In this document: positions 1 to 9,014 of the stretch, piece by piece
Numbering within the stretch: the first letter of the stretch is position 1
Layout: every line of letters starts with the position of its first letter
From: Luteibacter yeojuensis
Lineage (GTDB): Bacteria; Pseudomonadota; Gammaproteobacteria; Xanthomonadales; Rhodanobacteraceae
Reading direction: 5' to 3'
DNA length: 64,000 nucleotides
NCBI RefSeq assembly: GCF_000964085.1
Contig: NZ_JZRB01000001.1
Span: 124,001-188,000, forward strand
Position numbers and translations under genes: made by a program
Notes under the pieces: model-generated
What the model was told of the DNA's origin: nothing
Database searches by the model: none
What the model saw: the letters and a program-made list of their open reading frames with translations, nothing else

Positions 1-695
1 TCGGAACGGATGGACAGCAACTGGCGGCTGCCGTTGAGCGAGCCGGTGGCCTTGTTGACGTTGGCGGCGGCGATGGCCGTGGCCATCTGGTCGACGCCGA
101 TGCCGGTGGCGGCAAGGCGATCGGGGTCCACCGCCACGCGCACGGCGTACTTCTGCGAGCCGTAGACGTTCACCTGCGCCACGCCCTCCACCATCGACAG
201 GCGCTGCGCCAGCTCGGTTTCCGCGTAGTCGTCCACGGTGGAAAGCGGCAGCGTGGACGAGGCCATGGTGAGGAACAGGATGGGTGCGTCGGCCGGGTTC
301 ACCTTGCGGTAGGTGGGCGGCGTGGGCATGTCCTGCGGCAGCTGGCGTTGCGCGGCCGAGATGGCGGCCTGCACATCCTGCGCGGCGCCGTCGATGCTGC
401 GGTCGAGCGCGAAGGTGACGGTGATGGTGGTGCTGCCCAGCGCGCTCGTCGAGGTCATCGAATCGATGCCCGCGATGGTGGAGAGCTGCGCTTCGAGCGG
501 CGTGGCCACCGATGACGCCATCGTCTCGGGCGACGCGCCCGGCAGGCTCGCGCTGATGTTGATGGTGGGGAAATCGACGTTCGGCAGTTCGTTGACCGGC
601 AGCTTGGGGTACGCGGCGATACCGAAGATGACCAGCGCCGCCATCAGCAGCGTCGTCATCACGGGGCGGCGGATGCAGAGTTCTGGCAGGTTCAT
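1..695 (-). CDS. RND efflux transporter, inner-membrane pump (N-terminal part, cut by window edge)
   Basis: About 231 residues of the N-terminus of an AcrB/MdtB/MdtC-type resistance-nodulation-division pump, which exports drugs or other toxic compounds from the inner membrane and periplasm using the proton gradient. It opens with MNLPELCIRRPVMTTLLM, a typical RND start followed by the first membrane helix, then the porter-domain sequence NELPNVDFPTI, SLPGASPETM, and AQLSTIAGIDSMTS. The NELP..D.PTI pattern is closer to the MdtB/MdtC branch than to AcrB. The start is the ATG at 695, 11 bases past the stop of the upstream adaptor gene, so the two are co-transcribed. The remainder lies off the left edge. 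Substrate cannot be told from this part. Confidence 0.93.
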   Translation of the reverse strand, partial: MNLPELCIRRPVMTTLLMAALVIFGIAAYPKLPVNELPNVDFPTINISASLPGASPETMASSVATPLEAQLSTIAGIDSMTSTSALGSTTITVTFALDRSIDGAAQDVQAAISAAQRQLPQDMPTPPTYRKVNPADAPILFLTMASSTLPLSTVDDYAETELAQRLSMVEGVAQVNVYGSQKYAVRVAVDPDRLAATGIGVDQMATAIAAANVNKATGSLNGSRQLLSIRS

Positions 696-706
696 GCCGC
701 GCCCCG

Positions 707-1849
707 TCAGCTCTTGTCGACGCGCACGCGCGCGCCGTCGACGAGCAGCATCTGGCCCTCGGTGACCACGCGCTCGCCTTCGGCGAGGCCCTTGTCGACG
801 ACGACGCGCGATGCCGTCGTGGCGCCCGTGGTGACGTTACGCTGCTCCACCGTGTTATCGGCCTTCACCACGAACACGAAGGTGCCGGCCGTGGAACTCT
901 GCAGCGCGATCACTGGGATGCTCACCGCATCGGCCAGGCGGGTGGTCGGCAGGGTTACCTCGGCGAACTGGCCCGGCGTGAGGCGGCCATCGGCGTTGGC
1001 AAAGCGCCCCTTCAGCACGATGGTGCCGGTGGTGGCGTCCACCGCGTTGTCGACGAATTCCAGCTCGCCCTTCAGCGGGCCACCGGTATCGCCCGGGATC
1101 TTCGCTTCCACCGGCAGCGCGCCGCGGCGCTGGCTGGCACGCACGGCCGAGAGGCTGTCCTCGGGGATGGCAAACGCCACGCGGATGGGGTCCATCTCGT
1201 TCAGCACCACGATATCGGTGGTATCGGCCGTGAGCGTGGCGCCCGGGTACGCCAGCGGCGCGCCGGTGATGCCGTCGAACGGCGCACTGATGGTGGTGAA
1301 GTCGAGCTGCACCTGCGCGGCGCGCGCGGCGGCGCGGTCGCTTTCCAGCGCGGCGCGCGCCACGCCGAGGTTGGCCTTGTAGAGGTCGAAATCGGCGCGG
1401 CTGACGAAGCCCTTGCCGAGCATGTTCTGGTAGCGCGACAGGTCGGCCTCGGCTTTCACCAGCTGGGCCTGGTCGCTGGCGACCTTGCCCTGGGCTTCGT
1501 CGAGCGCAGCCTTGAGGGGGCGCGGGTCGACCCGGGCGAGCAGGTCGCCCTTCTTCACATGGCTGCCCGGCGTGAAGGCCAGCGACTCGAGCTGGCCATT
1601 GACGCGCGAGCGGATGTTCACCGTGGAATAGGCCTCGGCGCGGCCGATGATCTTGAGCGAGAGGTCGATCTCGCCGCGTGTCGCGACGGCGGTCGTGACA
1701 GGCGTGGCGTTGTTGGCCGCGGCGGCCTTTTTCGAGGCCGGCTGCGCATCCTTGCCATCGGCACCGTGCCGCAGTACGCCGACGCCGATGGCGGCGACAG
1801 CGACGAGGCCGACGATGATGGCGAGTTTCTTCCCTGGGGATCGTTGCAT
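707..1849 (-). CDS. RND efflux periplasmic adaptor (membrane fusion protein, HlyD/MdtA-like)
   Basis: 380-residue adaptor linking the RND pump to an outer-membrane channel. An N-terminal membrane anchor (about residues 8-26) is followed by the lipoyl-like half motif around VNGQLESLAFTPGSHVKKGD, an alpha-helical hairpin, the second lipoyl half with ISAPFDGITGAPLAYPGA, and the beta-barrel and membrane-proximal domains, which is the family order. An in-frame ATG lies 19 codons upstream (1906), but the ATG at 1849 is preceded by GGAG at 5 bases and places the membrane anchor at the terminus, so 1849 is preferred. It is first in a two-gene efflux operon; a MarR repressor is encoded just upstream on the same strand. 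Confidence 0.93.
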   Translation of the reverse strand: MQRSPGKKLAIIVGLVAVAAIGVGVLRHGADGKDAQPASKKAAAANNATPVTTAVATRGEIDLSLKIIGRAEAYSTVNIRSRVNGQLESLAFTPGSHVKKGDLLARVDPRPLKAALDEAQGKVASDQAQLVKAEADLSRYQNMLGKGFVSRADFDLYKANLGVARAALESDRAAARAAQVQLDFTTISAPFDGITGAPLAYPGATLTADTTDIVVLNEMDPIRVAFAIPEDSLSAVRASQRRGALPVEAKIPGDTGGPLKGELEFVDNAVDATTGTIVLKGRFANADGRLTPGQFAEVTLPTTRLADAVSIPVIALQSSTAGTFVFVVKADNTVEQRNVTTGATTASRVVVDKGLAEGERVVTEGQMLLVDGARVRVDKS

Positions 1850-1966
1850 GGGGGCTCCGGCCGGGACCGCGGGTCCGGTCACCGCGCGGGGGGAACGCGC
1901 GGCCATGGGTTCGTTACGGACATCCGTGTTGTAAACGCACGTGCCGTGGATCGGTTGACCGGGCGT

Positions 1967-2428
1967 TTAGCCTGCCTCGCCGGGGCCGTCGAGCGCCTGG
2001 AGGTTTTCCTTGATGCGCTCGAGCGTGCCGAGCATGTGTTCGAGGTCAGCGGCGCTGATGCCGCGGGTGGCGTCGCTGCGCAGGCCCCGGGCGATGTCTT
2101 CCATGTCGTCGACGACGCCACGGGCCTGCTCCGTATCGTGCAGGCGCCACGCGCGGCGATCCCTCGGGTCGGGGCGGCGCTCGACGAAGCCGGCGGCCTG
2201 CAGGCGGTCGATGACCCGGCCCACGGCGATCGGCTCCATGTCGAGCTGCTCGGCCAGTTCGTTCTGGCGCATGCCCGGGCGGCGGTGCAGCCATTTCAGG
2301 GCACGCCACTGGGCACGGGTAAGCCCGAACTTCACCGCGCGACGGTCGAAGTGCTTGCGCAACAGCAACGTGACGTCGTTGAGGAGGTATCCGAACGAGG
2401 TTTCTTCGACTTTTTGCAGATCGGCCAT
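1967..2428 (-). CDS. MarR-family transcriptional regulator
   Basis: 153-residue winged-helix regulator. The HTH is visible as LTRAQWRALKWL, RQNELAEQLDMEP and VGRVIDRLQAAGFVERR, followed by the wing DPRDRRAW; helical dimerisation segments flank it. It is encoded 117 bases upstream of the RND adaptor on the same strand, the usual place for a local repressor of a drug-efflux operon, so it probably senses a toxic ligand and derepresses the pump (inference). The start at 2428 gives MADLQKVEE, matching related proteins; a further ATG at 2488 and a GTG at 2455 are in frame and no strong ribosome site separates them. It is divergent from the macrodomain gene. Confidence 0.9.
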   Translation of the reverse strand: MADLQKVEETSFGYLLNDVTLLLRKHFDRRAVKFGLTRAQWRALKWLHRRPGMRQNELAEQLDMEPIAVGRVIDRLQAAGFVERRPDPRDRRAWRLHDTEQARGVVDDMEDIARGLRSDATRGISAADLEHMLGTLERIKENLQALDGPGEAG

Positions 2429-2510
2429 GGCTACGTAGCTGGTCGGTATTTTCACGGTGGAGCGGGCATCGTATCCACCTGTGCCCACCCGTCACAAGCG
2501 AGGATGCAGC

Positions 2511-3026
2511 ATGCCGCTGGAAGTGGTCGAGGCCGATATCACGACGCTGGCCGTGGATGCGATCGCCAACGCCGCCAATGAAACGCTGCTGGGCGGCGGT
2601 GGCGTCGATGGCGCCATCCACCGGGCGGCGGGCGCCCGCCTGCTCGCGGCGTGCCGCGCCTTGCCGGAAACTCGCCCCGGTGTCCGCTGCCCGACGGGCG
2701 AAGCGCGCATCACCCCGGGCTTCGACCTGCCCGCCCGGTGGGTGATCCACACCGTGGGGCCAGTCTGGCACGGCGGCGGCCGCGGCGAACCGGCGCTCCT
2801 GGCCGCCTGCTATGCCAACAGCCTCGCGCTGGCGCGTGAGTGCGGCGTGGCCAGCATCGCGTTCCCCGCCATCAGTGCCGGGGTATACGGCTACCCGTCG
2901 GCAGAGGCGGCCGCCGTGGCGGTCAGCGCCATCCGCGCCGCGCCCTGGGTGCCGGGCCGCGTGGTGTTATGCGCGTTTGGCGCCGCCATGGCGGCCCACT
3001 ACACGACGGCCCTGGCCAGGGTCTAG
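2511..3026 (+). CDS. Macrodomain protein, O-acetyl-ADP-ribose deacetylase-like (YmdB type)
   Basis: 171-residue single macrodomain. Signature segments are VVEADITTL at the N-terminus, [20 protein letters not shown] (ADP-ribose distal site) and [12 protein letters not shown] (phosphate loop). The family hydrolyses O-acetyl-ADP-ribose or removes ADP-ribose from proteins and nucleic acids in the cytoplasm. The start at 2511 follows GAGG at about 8 bases; an upstream ATG at 2457 would add 18 residues unlike the family. The stop overlaps the batD stop on the other strand (shared CTAG at 3023-3026), so the genes are convergent. No neighbour shows a target, so whether it is metabolic or part of ADP-ribosylation defence cannot be said. 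Confidence 0.93.
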   Translation: MPLEVVEADITTLAVDAIANAANETLLGGGGVDGAIHRAAGARLLAACRALPETRPGVRCPTGEARITPGFDLPARWVIHTVGPVWHGGGRGEPALLAACYANSLALARECGVASIAFPAISAGVYGYPSAEAAAVAVSAIRAAPWVPGRVVLCAFGAAMAAHYTTALARV

Positions 3027-4732
3027 CGCGGGTACAGGGGCGGCAGGCCGCCCTCGCCAGGCGGCTTGCCGCTGGCCGCCCACTCGAAACCGTTGGCGAA
3101 GGCGTCGCGCCACGCGGTCGTATCGGGCACGCCTTCGCCGAAACGTGCCCGCTGGAGCGCGGCGATGGCATCGCGCTGGCGGCCTGGCTGCAAAGCCGCC
3201 GCCAGTTCGCCCAGGGTGCGGACCGCTGGCCGCCCGGCACGCGCCCAGGCCAGGAGGGCGCGCTCGGTCGCGGCAAGATCACCGGATGCCGCCGCCTTGA
3301 GAAACTGCTCACGGGCGGGGCCCGCGCGCACGGGTGGCGCACCGGGGGTGCCAGCCGCGGGCATCGGCGGCGCCGCCTGCCTGCGCCGGCGTGCCCACCC
3401 AGCCCACGCGAGGAGGGTAAGCAGCCACAGCGCCCCCAGGCCCGCGGCGATCCAGTGCCAGGGAACGCCGGCGACGACGGGCACCCTGGCCACATCGCTG
3501 CCTGCGGCACTGGCCGCCGGCGCGGGCGTGCCCGCCGCGGCATGGGCGGCAATGGCCGGCGGTGTCGGCGTCGCGGCGCCGCTGCCCGGGCCCACGGTGA
3601 GGTCGCGCGCCGGCAGGGTCGCGGTCTCGGCCTTGTCGGTGGCGACATTCCACCAGTGCAGCGTGGTTTCGGGAATGTGCAGCGTCCCTTCGTGGGTCGG
3701 CACCACGGCGAACCCCTGCTGGCGCCGCCCGGTGATCCACGGGCCGCTGGTGCTGCTGCCCGTCACGGCCTTGTCCGGATACACGTCGGCACCGTCGATC
3801 TTCGGCAGCGACAACGCGGGCAGAGCTTCGAACGGCAGGCCCACGGCATCGAGCCGCATGGTCAGCGTGATCGGCTGGCCAACGCGTGCCCTGCCGTCGG
3901 CGGGGAAGCCATCGAGCGCGAGCTTGAGCTCCCGCGCGGGCAGCCACGCGCCATCGGTGGCGCCCTGCGGGCGGGCACGCACATCGATGCGCGCGGGCTG
4001 GGCGACGGCATTCACCGGCTCGCCGGCGCCAAAGAACGAGTTGACGTCGGTGGGGTCGACGGCGGTGCCCTGGAACGTGGGCGGCTGCACCACGAGCGGG
4101 CCCGGGTGTTGCGGAATGATGGCGTAGTGCCGTTCGACGACGTTGAAGCGGCGGCCCCCACGCACGGTCTGGTAGTTCGCGTCCGACCCAATGCGGCGGA
4201 TCTCCGCGCCTTCGGCCGAGGGGTCGCCCAACTGGCCATCCGCCAGGTTCACCGCGAAATACAGGCGCAGCGTGTAATCGAACTGCTGCCCGATGTAACC
4301 CTGGCCTGGCTCCACCTTGCCTTCGAGCACGACGGGCCGGTTGGCCGCATCGGCCGGCGCGCTGGACGCGGCATCCACCTGCAGTTGCAGCGGCTGCGTG
4401 GTGTGCCCGCCGATGGCGAGGGCCGGCACGGTGAGCTGGCCCTCGTGCTTCGGGCGCAGCGCCACGCCGAGGATCGTGTGCGCCTCGCGCTTGCCGTTGA
4501 CGATGCTGAGCGTGTGGTTCGTCGATGTGCCGAGCACCACGAAATCCGCGGATAACGGCGAAAGGTCGGGGTTGTCGACGTTGTCTTCGCCCACTTCGAT
4601 GTTGAGCGTGACGGTCTCGCCGTTGCCGACATGCGTGCGGTCGAGCGACGCCACCGGTGCGGCCGCCTGCGCGTGGGCCACCCCCAGCAGCAACCACAGG
4701 GCGAGGGCCATCCATGCGTGGCGCATCTTCAT
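3023..4732 (-). CDS. BatD-like aerotolerance protein
   Basis: 569-residue membrane-anchored periplasmic protein, last gene of the Bat operon. It has a signal peptide (about 1-24), then repeated beta-sandwich regions beginning [17 protein letters not shown] as in BatD proteins, one membrane helix near residues 430-450 ([20 protein letters not shown]), and a cytoplasmic tail of helices. Bat proteins were linked to oxygen tolerance in Bacteroides and to envelope stress and virulence elsewhere; their biochemical role is unsettled. The ATG overlaps the stop of batB/C in ATGA, indicating translational coupling. Confidence 0.9.
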   Translation of the reverse strand: MKMRHAWMALALWLLLGVAHAQAAAPVASLDRTHVGNGETVTLNIEVGEDNVDNPDLSPLSADFVVLGTSTNHTLSIVNGKREAHTILGVALRPKHEGQLTVPALAIGGHTTQPLQLQVDAASSAPADAANRPVVLEGKVEPGQGYIGQQFDYTLRLYFAVNLADGQLGDPSAEGAEIRRIGSDANYQTVRGGRRFNVVERHYAIIPQHPGPLVVQPPTFQGTAVDPTDVNSFFGAGEPVNAVAQPARIDVRARPQGATDGAWLPARELKLALDGFPADGRARVGQPITLTMRLDAVGLPFEALPALSLPKIDGADVYPDKAVTGSSTSGPWITGRRQQGFAVVPTHEGTLHIPETTLHWWNVATDKAETATLPARDLTVGPGSGAATPTPPAIAAHAAAGTPAPAASAAGSDVARVPVVAGVPWHWIAAGLGALWLLTLLAWAGWARRRRQAAPPMPAAGTPGAPPVRAGPAREQFLKAAASGDLAATERALLAWARAGRPAVRTLGELAAALQPGRQRDAIAALQRARFGEGVPDTTAWRDAFANGFEWAASGKPPGEGGLPPLYPR

Positions 4733-6633
4733 TCCTCCGGCTCCGCGCCATGGCGGCGTTGGTATTCGAGCATGAACTTGCGGCGCAGCAGGCCACCCGG
4801 GTCGTCGGGCACGCGCATCAGCTGGCGGCGCACGTCGGGCGGCAGCTTCGACGAGGCGTCGGATTCGGTCAGTTGCCCCAGGTCGTGCTGGTCGCCGTCT
4901 TTCTTCTCGCCCTTGCCGGCGAGCGCGGCATCCATCTTCTGCTTCAGCGCCTGCTGCGCTTGCTCGGCTTGCGCGCGCTCGGCGTCGGTCTTGCCGGTGG
5001 CATCGCCCTGCGGCGGCTGGGCCTTGCCGGCGTCCTGGGCCTTGTCGTTGCCCTCGCCTTCACCGGCCTGGCCTGGCGAGCCCTGCTGGCCCTGCTTGTC
5101 GTTGTCGCCCTGCCCGCCCGATGGCTGGCTACCCTGCTGGCCTTGCTGCGGGTCACCTTGCTGACCCTGTTGGCCCTGCGAGCCTTTGTTCTGTTCGCCT
5201 GGTTTCTGCTGCGGCTTGCCGTCCTTCTTCCCCTTGGCGCCGTCGTCGTCCTTCTTCTTTTGCTGTTGCTTCATGAAGTCGGCGACCGCCTTGCGGTTGG
5301 CGGCGGCATCCGCGTTGCCCGGGTTGGCCTTCAGTGCGCGATCGTAAGCAGCGATGGCATCGTCGTAGCGCTGCTGCTTCGCCAGCGCGTTGCCGAGGTT
5401 GTACTGGCCATCGCTGTCGGTGGCGTGCGCGAGCGCCGCCTCGGCCGCGGCGTAGTCGCCCGCGCGGTAGGCGGCGGCACCACGCAGTGATGCGCTTTGC
5501 GCGAGCGCCTGCGCCTGCTTCGCATCGCCGCGCGCCAGCGCATCGGCGGCCTGCTGGTCGCGCGTGCGGAAAGCATCGACCACCGGCGTGGGCGTGGTGG
5601 CTGCGCGCGAGGGCGCCACCGGCAGCAGCGCCAGCGCGAGCACGAGCAGCCAGCCGCGGCGGAACCCGAGTGCCACGAGCGGCAGCAACGGCAGCAGCAG
5701 CCAGGGGCCGCGATCCTGCCATGCAGTGGTGGTGGCACCTTCCGCCGCCCTGCCCTTGCCGGCATCGCGCAGCGCGGCCGCCATCGCGGTAATGTCGCTG
5801 CGGTCGTCGGCGGCCAGCGCGAAGCGGCCGCCGCCAGCGCTGGCCAGTGCCTGCAACGATGCGTCGTCGCGCGGCGCCATGACGATGGTGCCCTGCTCGT
5901 CTTTCAGGAACTGGCCATCGTCGGTGGTGATCGGGCCACCGCGCGGCGTCCCTATGCCCAGGACCGAGACCGTATCGCCCGCGGCGAGCGCACGGCGCGC
6001 GGCGGCCTGCGCGCTGGCATCCGCACGATCGGTGACGACGACGATGGAGCCACCACGCACGTCCGCGTGGCGGATGAGCGCCACTGCCTGGTCGATGGCC
6101 TTGCCCGGGTCGTCGCCGCCGACGGGCAGCGTGTCGGGCGCGAGGGCCGCGAGCAGGTCGTCGACGCTATGGGCATCGGTCGTGAGCGGCGCCACCGTGA
6201 ACGCCTCGCCCGTGTAGGCCACCAGCGCGTTCATGCCGTCGCTGTTGGCCGCGTAGAGTTCGCGCACCTTGTAGCGCGCGCGGCTGAGCCGGTCGGGCAC
6301 GACGTCACGCGCCAGCATATGTGGCGACATCGAGACCACGACCACCTGCGCCGTGCGTTCGCTGAAGAGCTGCTCCGCCGTGTGGTCCCACGCCGGGCCC
6401 GCCAGCGCGAGCACGCCCAGCGTCGCCGCGGAGGCCACGGCCCACGCCGGCAAGCGCGATGAACGGGGCGCCCCGTCGAGCAGGTAGGGCAGCAACGCCG
6501 GGTCGGCCAGGCGCGACAGGACGCGCACCTCGGGCGAACGGCGCAGCATGGCCCACGCCAGCGGCGGCACCAGCAGCAGCAACCAAAGCCAGTGTGGCTG
6601 GAGGAAGTGGAACGAGGCGAATGGCGCCATCAT
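4729..6633 (-). CDS. BatB/BatC fusion: membrane VWA domain plus TPR protein
   Basis: 634 residues joining two Bat proteins that are separate in many bacteria. Two membrane helices (about 14-30 and 62-82), a von Willebrand A domain (about 95-290), two further hydrophobic segments (about 310-345), a TPR region (GQYNLGNALAKQQRYDDA, about 370-450) and a long Q/G/K/D-rich low-complexity tail with repeated QQGQQG-type units. The metal-site motif of the VWA domain (DxSxS) is altered to SMSPH at 101-105, whereas BatA just upstream keeps it, so metal binding may be lost here. Stop and start overlap batA and batD by a few bases. Confidence 0.92.
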   Translation of the reverse strand: MMAPFASFHFLQPHWLWLLLLVPPLAWAMLRRSPEVRVLSRLADPALLPYLLDGAPRSSRLPAWAVASAATLGVLALAGPAWDHTAEQLFSERTAQVVVVSMSPHMLARDVVPDRLSRARYKVRELYAANSDGMNALVAYTGEAFTVAPLTTDAHSVDDLLAALAPDTLPVGGDDPGKAIDQAVALIRHADVRGGSIVVVTDRADASAQAAARRALAAGDTVSVLGIGTPRGGPITTDDGQFLKDEQGTIVMAPRDDASLQALASAGGGRFALAADDRSDITAMAAALRDAGKGRAAEGATTTAWQDRGPWLLLPLLPLVALGFRRGWLLVLALALLPVAPSRAATTPTPVVDAFRTRDQQAADALARGDAKQAQALAQSASLRGAAAYRAGDYAAAEAALAHATDSDGQYNLGNALAKQQRYDDAIAAYDRALKANPGNADAAANRKAVADFMKQQQKKKDDDGAKGKKDGKPQQKPGEQNKGSQGQQGQQGDPQQGQQGSQPSGGQGDNDKQGQQGSPGQAGEGEGNDKAQDAGKAQPPQGDATGKTDAERAQAEQAQQALKQKMDAALAGKGEKKDGDQHDLGQLTESDASSKLPPDVRRQLMRVPDDPGGLLRRKFMLEYQRRHGAEPEE

Positions 6634-7610
6634 GCGGCGGCCCTCGCGGGCAACAGGCGCGGCAGCAAACCGAGGCCAAGCAACACCAGCGCGGCGAGCA
6701 GCGGCCAGCGGAATAACTCATCGTGCGGGCGTAGCGCGGCACCTTGCTGCGGCACCGGTTCGAGCTCGTCGATCTGCCGGTAGGCCTGGGCCAGTTCGTC
6801 GGTATCGGTGGCGCGGAAGAAACGCCCACCGGTCTGGTTCGCGATATCGGTAAGCATGCCCACGTCGAGGTCGGCCGAGGGGTTCTCGATGCGCGACCCA
6901 AAGAAATCCGGCACGCGCATGGCGGTGGCGCCGATACCGATGGTGTAGACACGCACGCCCGCGGCCTTGGCCGCGCGCGCCGCCTCGCGCGGCGCGATCG
7001 AACCCGCGTTGTTCACGCCATCGGTGAGCAGCACCAGCACGCGTGCCTGCTGCGGCAGGTCGGCAAGGCGTTTCACCGCGACGGCGATGGCGTCGCCGAT
7101 CGCCGTTTCGCGGCCGGGCAAGCCGACCACCGCATCGTGCAGTTGCGCACGCACGGCATCGAGGTCGTAGGTGAGCGGCGTGACGAGATAGGCCTGCGAA
7201 CCGAACAGCACCAGCCCGAGTTCATCGCCCGCGCGGCGGTCGATGAAGTCGCCCGCGATGGCTTCCACCGCAGCGAAACGCGTCACCTGGCGGCCGGCCA
7301 GCTGCATGTCGTCGAGCGACATGCTGCCAGACAGGTCGACGGCGAGCATGGTGGCGCGGCCGCTGCGCTTCTGCGGCTCCGGTGGGCCCAGGTGCTGGGG
7401 CCGTGCGGCGGCGGTGACGAGGCACACCCACGCGAGCACGAGCAAGGCCGTGGCGGCGAACGATGCACGGTTGGCCGATGCGGCCACGAGCGTGATGCCC
7501 GGCTGCGGCAGTGCCATCGCCTGTGCGGGGCGGATGGGGCGAAGCACGTGGCGGAGGATCCACGGCAACGGCAGGGCGATGAACAGCCAGGGCCAGGCGA
7601 ACTCAGGCAT
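6630..7610 (-). CDS. BatA-like membrane protein with VWA domain
   Basis: 326 residues. N-terminal membrane segment (about 6-24), second helix (about 50-70), VWA domain with an intact metal-ion motif DLSGS (92-96) followed by T in LLTDGVNN, and a C-terminal membrane helix near residue 310. In the family the VWA domain faces the periplasm between membrane anchors and probably mediates protein contacts within a MoxR-VWA complex. It overlaps its upstream neighbour by 8 bases and the downstream batB/C by 4 bases, so the proteins are made in a coupled way. Confidence 0.93.
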   Translation of the reverse strand: MPEFAWPWLFIALPLPWILRHVLRPIRPAQAMALPQPGITLVAASANRASFAATALLVLAWVCLVTAAARPQHLGPPEPQKRSGRATMLAVDLSGSMSLDDMQLAGRQVTRFAAVEAIAGDFIDRRAGDELGLVLFGSQAYLVTPLTYDLDAVRAQLHDAVVGLPGRETAIGDAIAVAVKRLADLPQQARVLVLLTDGVNNAGSIAPREAARAAKAAGVRVYTIGIGATAMRVPDFFGSRIENPSADLDVGMLTDIANQTGGRFFRATDTDELAQAYRQIDELEPVPQQGAALRPHDELFRWPLLAALVLLGLGLLPRLLPARAAA

Positions 7611-8094
7611 GCGCCCTCCCCGGCCTGCGCGGTGCGCCGCGCATCAGCACGTCGCGCACCCACGCCTCGACATCGGCGGCAACCGCATCCACGTCGAGCG
7701 GCGTATCACGCCGGTACATCGCGTCGCCCAGCGTGGCGAGGCGTGCGACATCGCGCTTTGGCGCCATGGCGGCCAGCGCATCGCGCCATGCCGCGGCGGA
7801 AAGGGTCACGCTGTAAGGGTCACGCGTACGGGCCACGCGGCGCAGCAGCTGGTGCGCCGTGGCGGCGAACGCGGCGTTGTCGCCGTCGCTGGCATGCCGC
7901 GACCGGGCCTGGCGCAGGTCGCCGAGCACGGCATGCACGTGGCGGCGCCTGCGCGCGCGCCGCGCCAGGAGCAATGCGGTGATGAGGACAAGCGCGATGA
8001 GCAGGCCCGCCAGTACCCACCACCCTGGCGCGAGCGGCCACCAGCCCACGTGGGGCACGTGCACATCGCGCAGCTCGGGGCCTTGCGTCGGCAT
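7603..8094 (-). CDS. DUF4381 membrane protein of the Bat operon
   Basis: 163 residues: a short periplasmic N-terminus (LRDVHVPHVGWWPLAPGWW), one membrane helix (WVLAGLLIALVLITALLLA), a strongly basic stop-transfer stretch RRARRRR, and a helical cytoplasmic domain. This matches the DUF4381 proteins found between DUF58 and BatA in proteobacterial MoxR operons. The start ATG at 8094 overlaps the DUF58 stop in TGATG and its end overlaps batA by 8 bases. No biochemical function is known for the family. Confidence 0.9.
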   Translation of the reverse strand: MPTQGPELRDVHVPHVGWWPLAPGWWVLAGLLIALVLITALLLARRARRRRHVHAVLGDLRQARSRHASDGDNAAFAATAHQLLRRVARTRDPYSVTLSAAAWRDALAAMAPKRDVARLATLGDAMYRRDTPLDVDAVAADVEAWVRDVLMRGAPRRPGRAHA

Positions 8095-9014
8095 CAGCGC
8101 CCCCTGCCCGGGCCGAGCAGGTCGACGATGGCGTCGAGCGGGTCGGCGGTGGTGTCCACGGTGCGCTGGCGAAGCCCGAGCTGGGCCGCGAGGGCGCCCA
8201 GGCGCTGGTGGCCACTGCCCAGCGCCTGCGCGAACTCGGCGCGCTGGCGCTCGCCGTGCAGTGCGATGTCGACATGCACCCCGCCTTGCGAGAACGGGTA
8301 GCGGCCCGGTGGCGGTTCGGCCAGCTCCAGCGGGTCGGCCACGGCGACGACGCGCACCTCGGCCTTGTTCACAAGGCCGAGCATGCGGCCGTGCGCAGCG
8401 GGGTCGACGGCGAAGCCATCGCTCACCAGCAGCACGCGGGAGGCACCGTGCATGAGGCGGCCGGCGCGTTGCAGGGCCGCAGAAAGGCTTTCGTCCGTGC
8501 CGGGTGGCATGGCATCCCAGGTGGCCAGGGCGCCGCACAGCGCAAGCGCGCCACGCGGGCCGCCCTGGGGGCGCAGCAGCTGGCGCTGGCCGCCGAAGGC
8601 GAGTACACCCACCCGGTCGCCGCCGCGGATCGCGTACCACGCGGCCATGGCGGCGACACGCGCGGCCTGCACGGACTTGAACCGCCCGCGCGTGCCGAAG
8701 CGCATGCTGGCGTTGGTGTCGAGAAGCACAAGGAGGCGCCCTTCGCGCTCTTCCTGGAACAACTTGGTATGCGCGACGCCGCTGCGCGCGGTGAGGCGCC
8801 AATCCATGCGGCGTACGTCGTCGCCAGCCTGGTAGACCCGCGACTCCGCGTAATCCATGCCGCGCCCGTGCAGGCGGCCCGGGCGCTGGCCGCTGCGCGC
8901 TGCGCGCGATACCACCGGCGGGGCGGGCGCGCGCATGACGCGCGAGCGCAGCGCGAGCAATTCAGGCAACGCGACGCGGACGCGTGGGTCGTCGACGTGG
9001 GGGACGGCACTCAC
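8094..9014 (-). CDS. DUF58 domain protein of the MoxR/Bat operon
   Basis: 306-residue protein with a cytoplasmic VWA-like domain. The DUF58 hallmark is seen in MDYAESRVYQAGDDVRRMDWR followed by LVLLDTNASMRFGT, where the metal-site motif reads DTNAS. These proteins accompany MoxR ATPases and are thought to act as their adaptors or substrates. The GTG start at 9014 overlaps the moxR stop in GTGA; longer in-frame extensions would run into moxR and do not resemble the family. Translationally coupled on both sides. Confidence 0.92.
   Translation of the reverse strand: MSAVPHVDDPRVRVALPELLALRSRVMRAPAPPVVSRAARSGQRPGRLHGRGMDYAESRVYQAGDDVRRMDWRLTARSGVAHTKLFQEEREGRLLVLLDTNASMRFGTRGRFKSVQAARVAAMAAWYAIRGGDRVGVLAFGGQRQLLRPQGGPRGALALCGALATWDAMPPGTDESLSAALQRAGRLMHGASRVLLVSDGFAVDPAAHGRMLGLVNKAEVRVVAVADPLELAEPPPGRYPFSQGGVHVDIALHGERQRAEFAQALGSGHQRLGALAAQLGLRQRTVDTTADPLDAIVDLLGPGRGR

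Noticed and set aside
1559..2581. 340-codon plus-strand frame across the adaptor and marR
   Set aside because: Runs antisense through two well-supported genes; G/R/A-rich with no family features.
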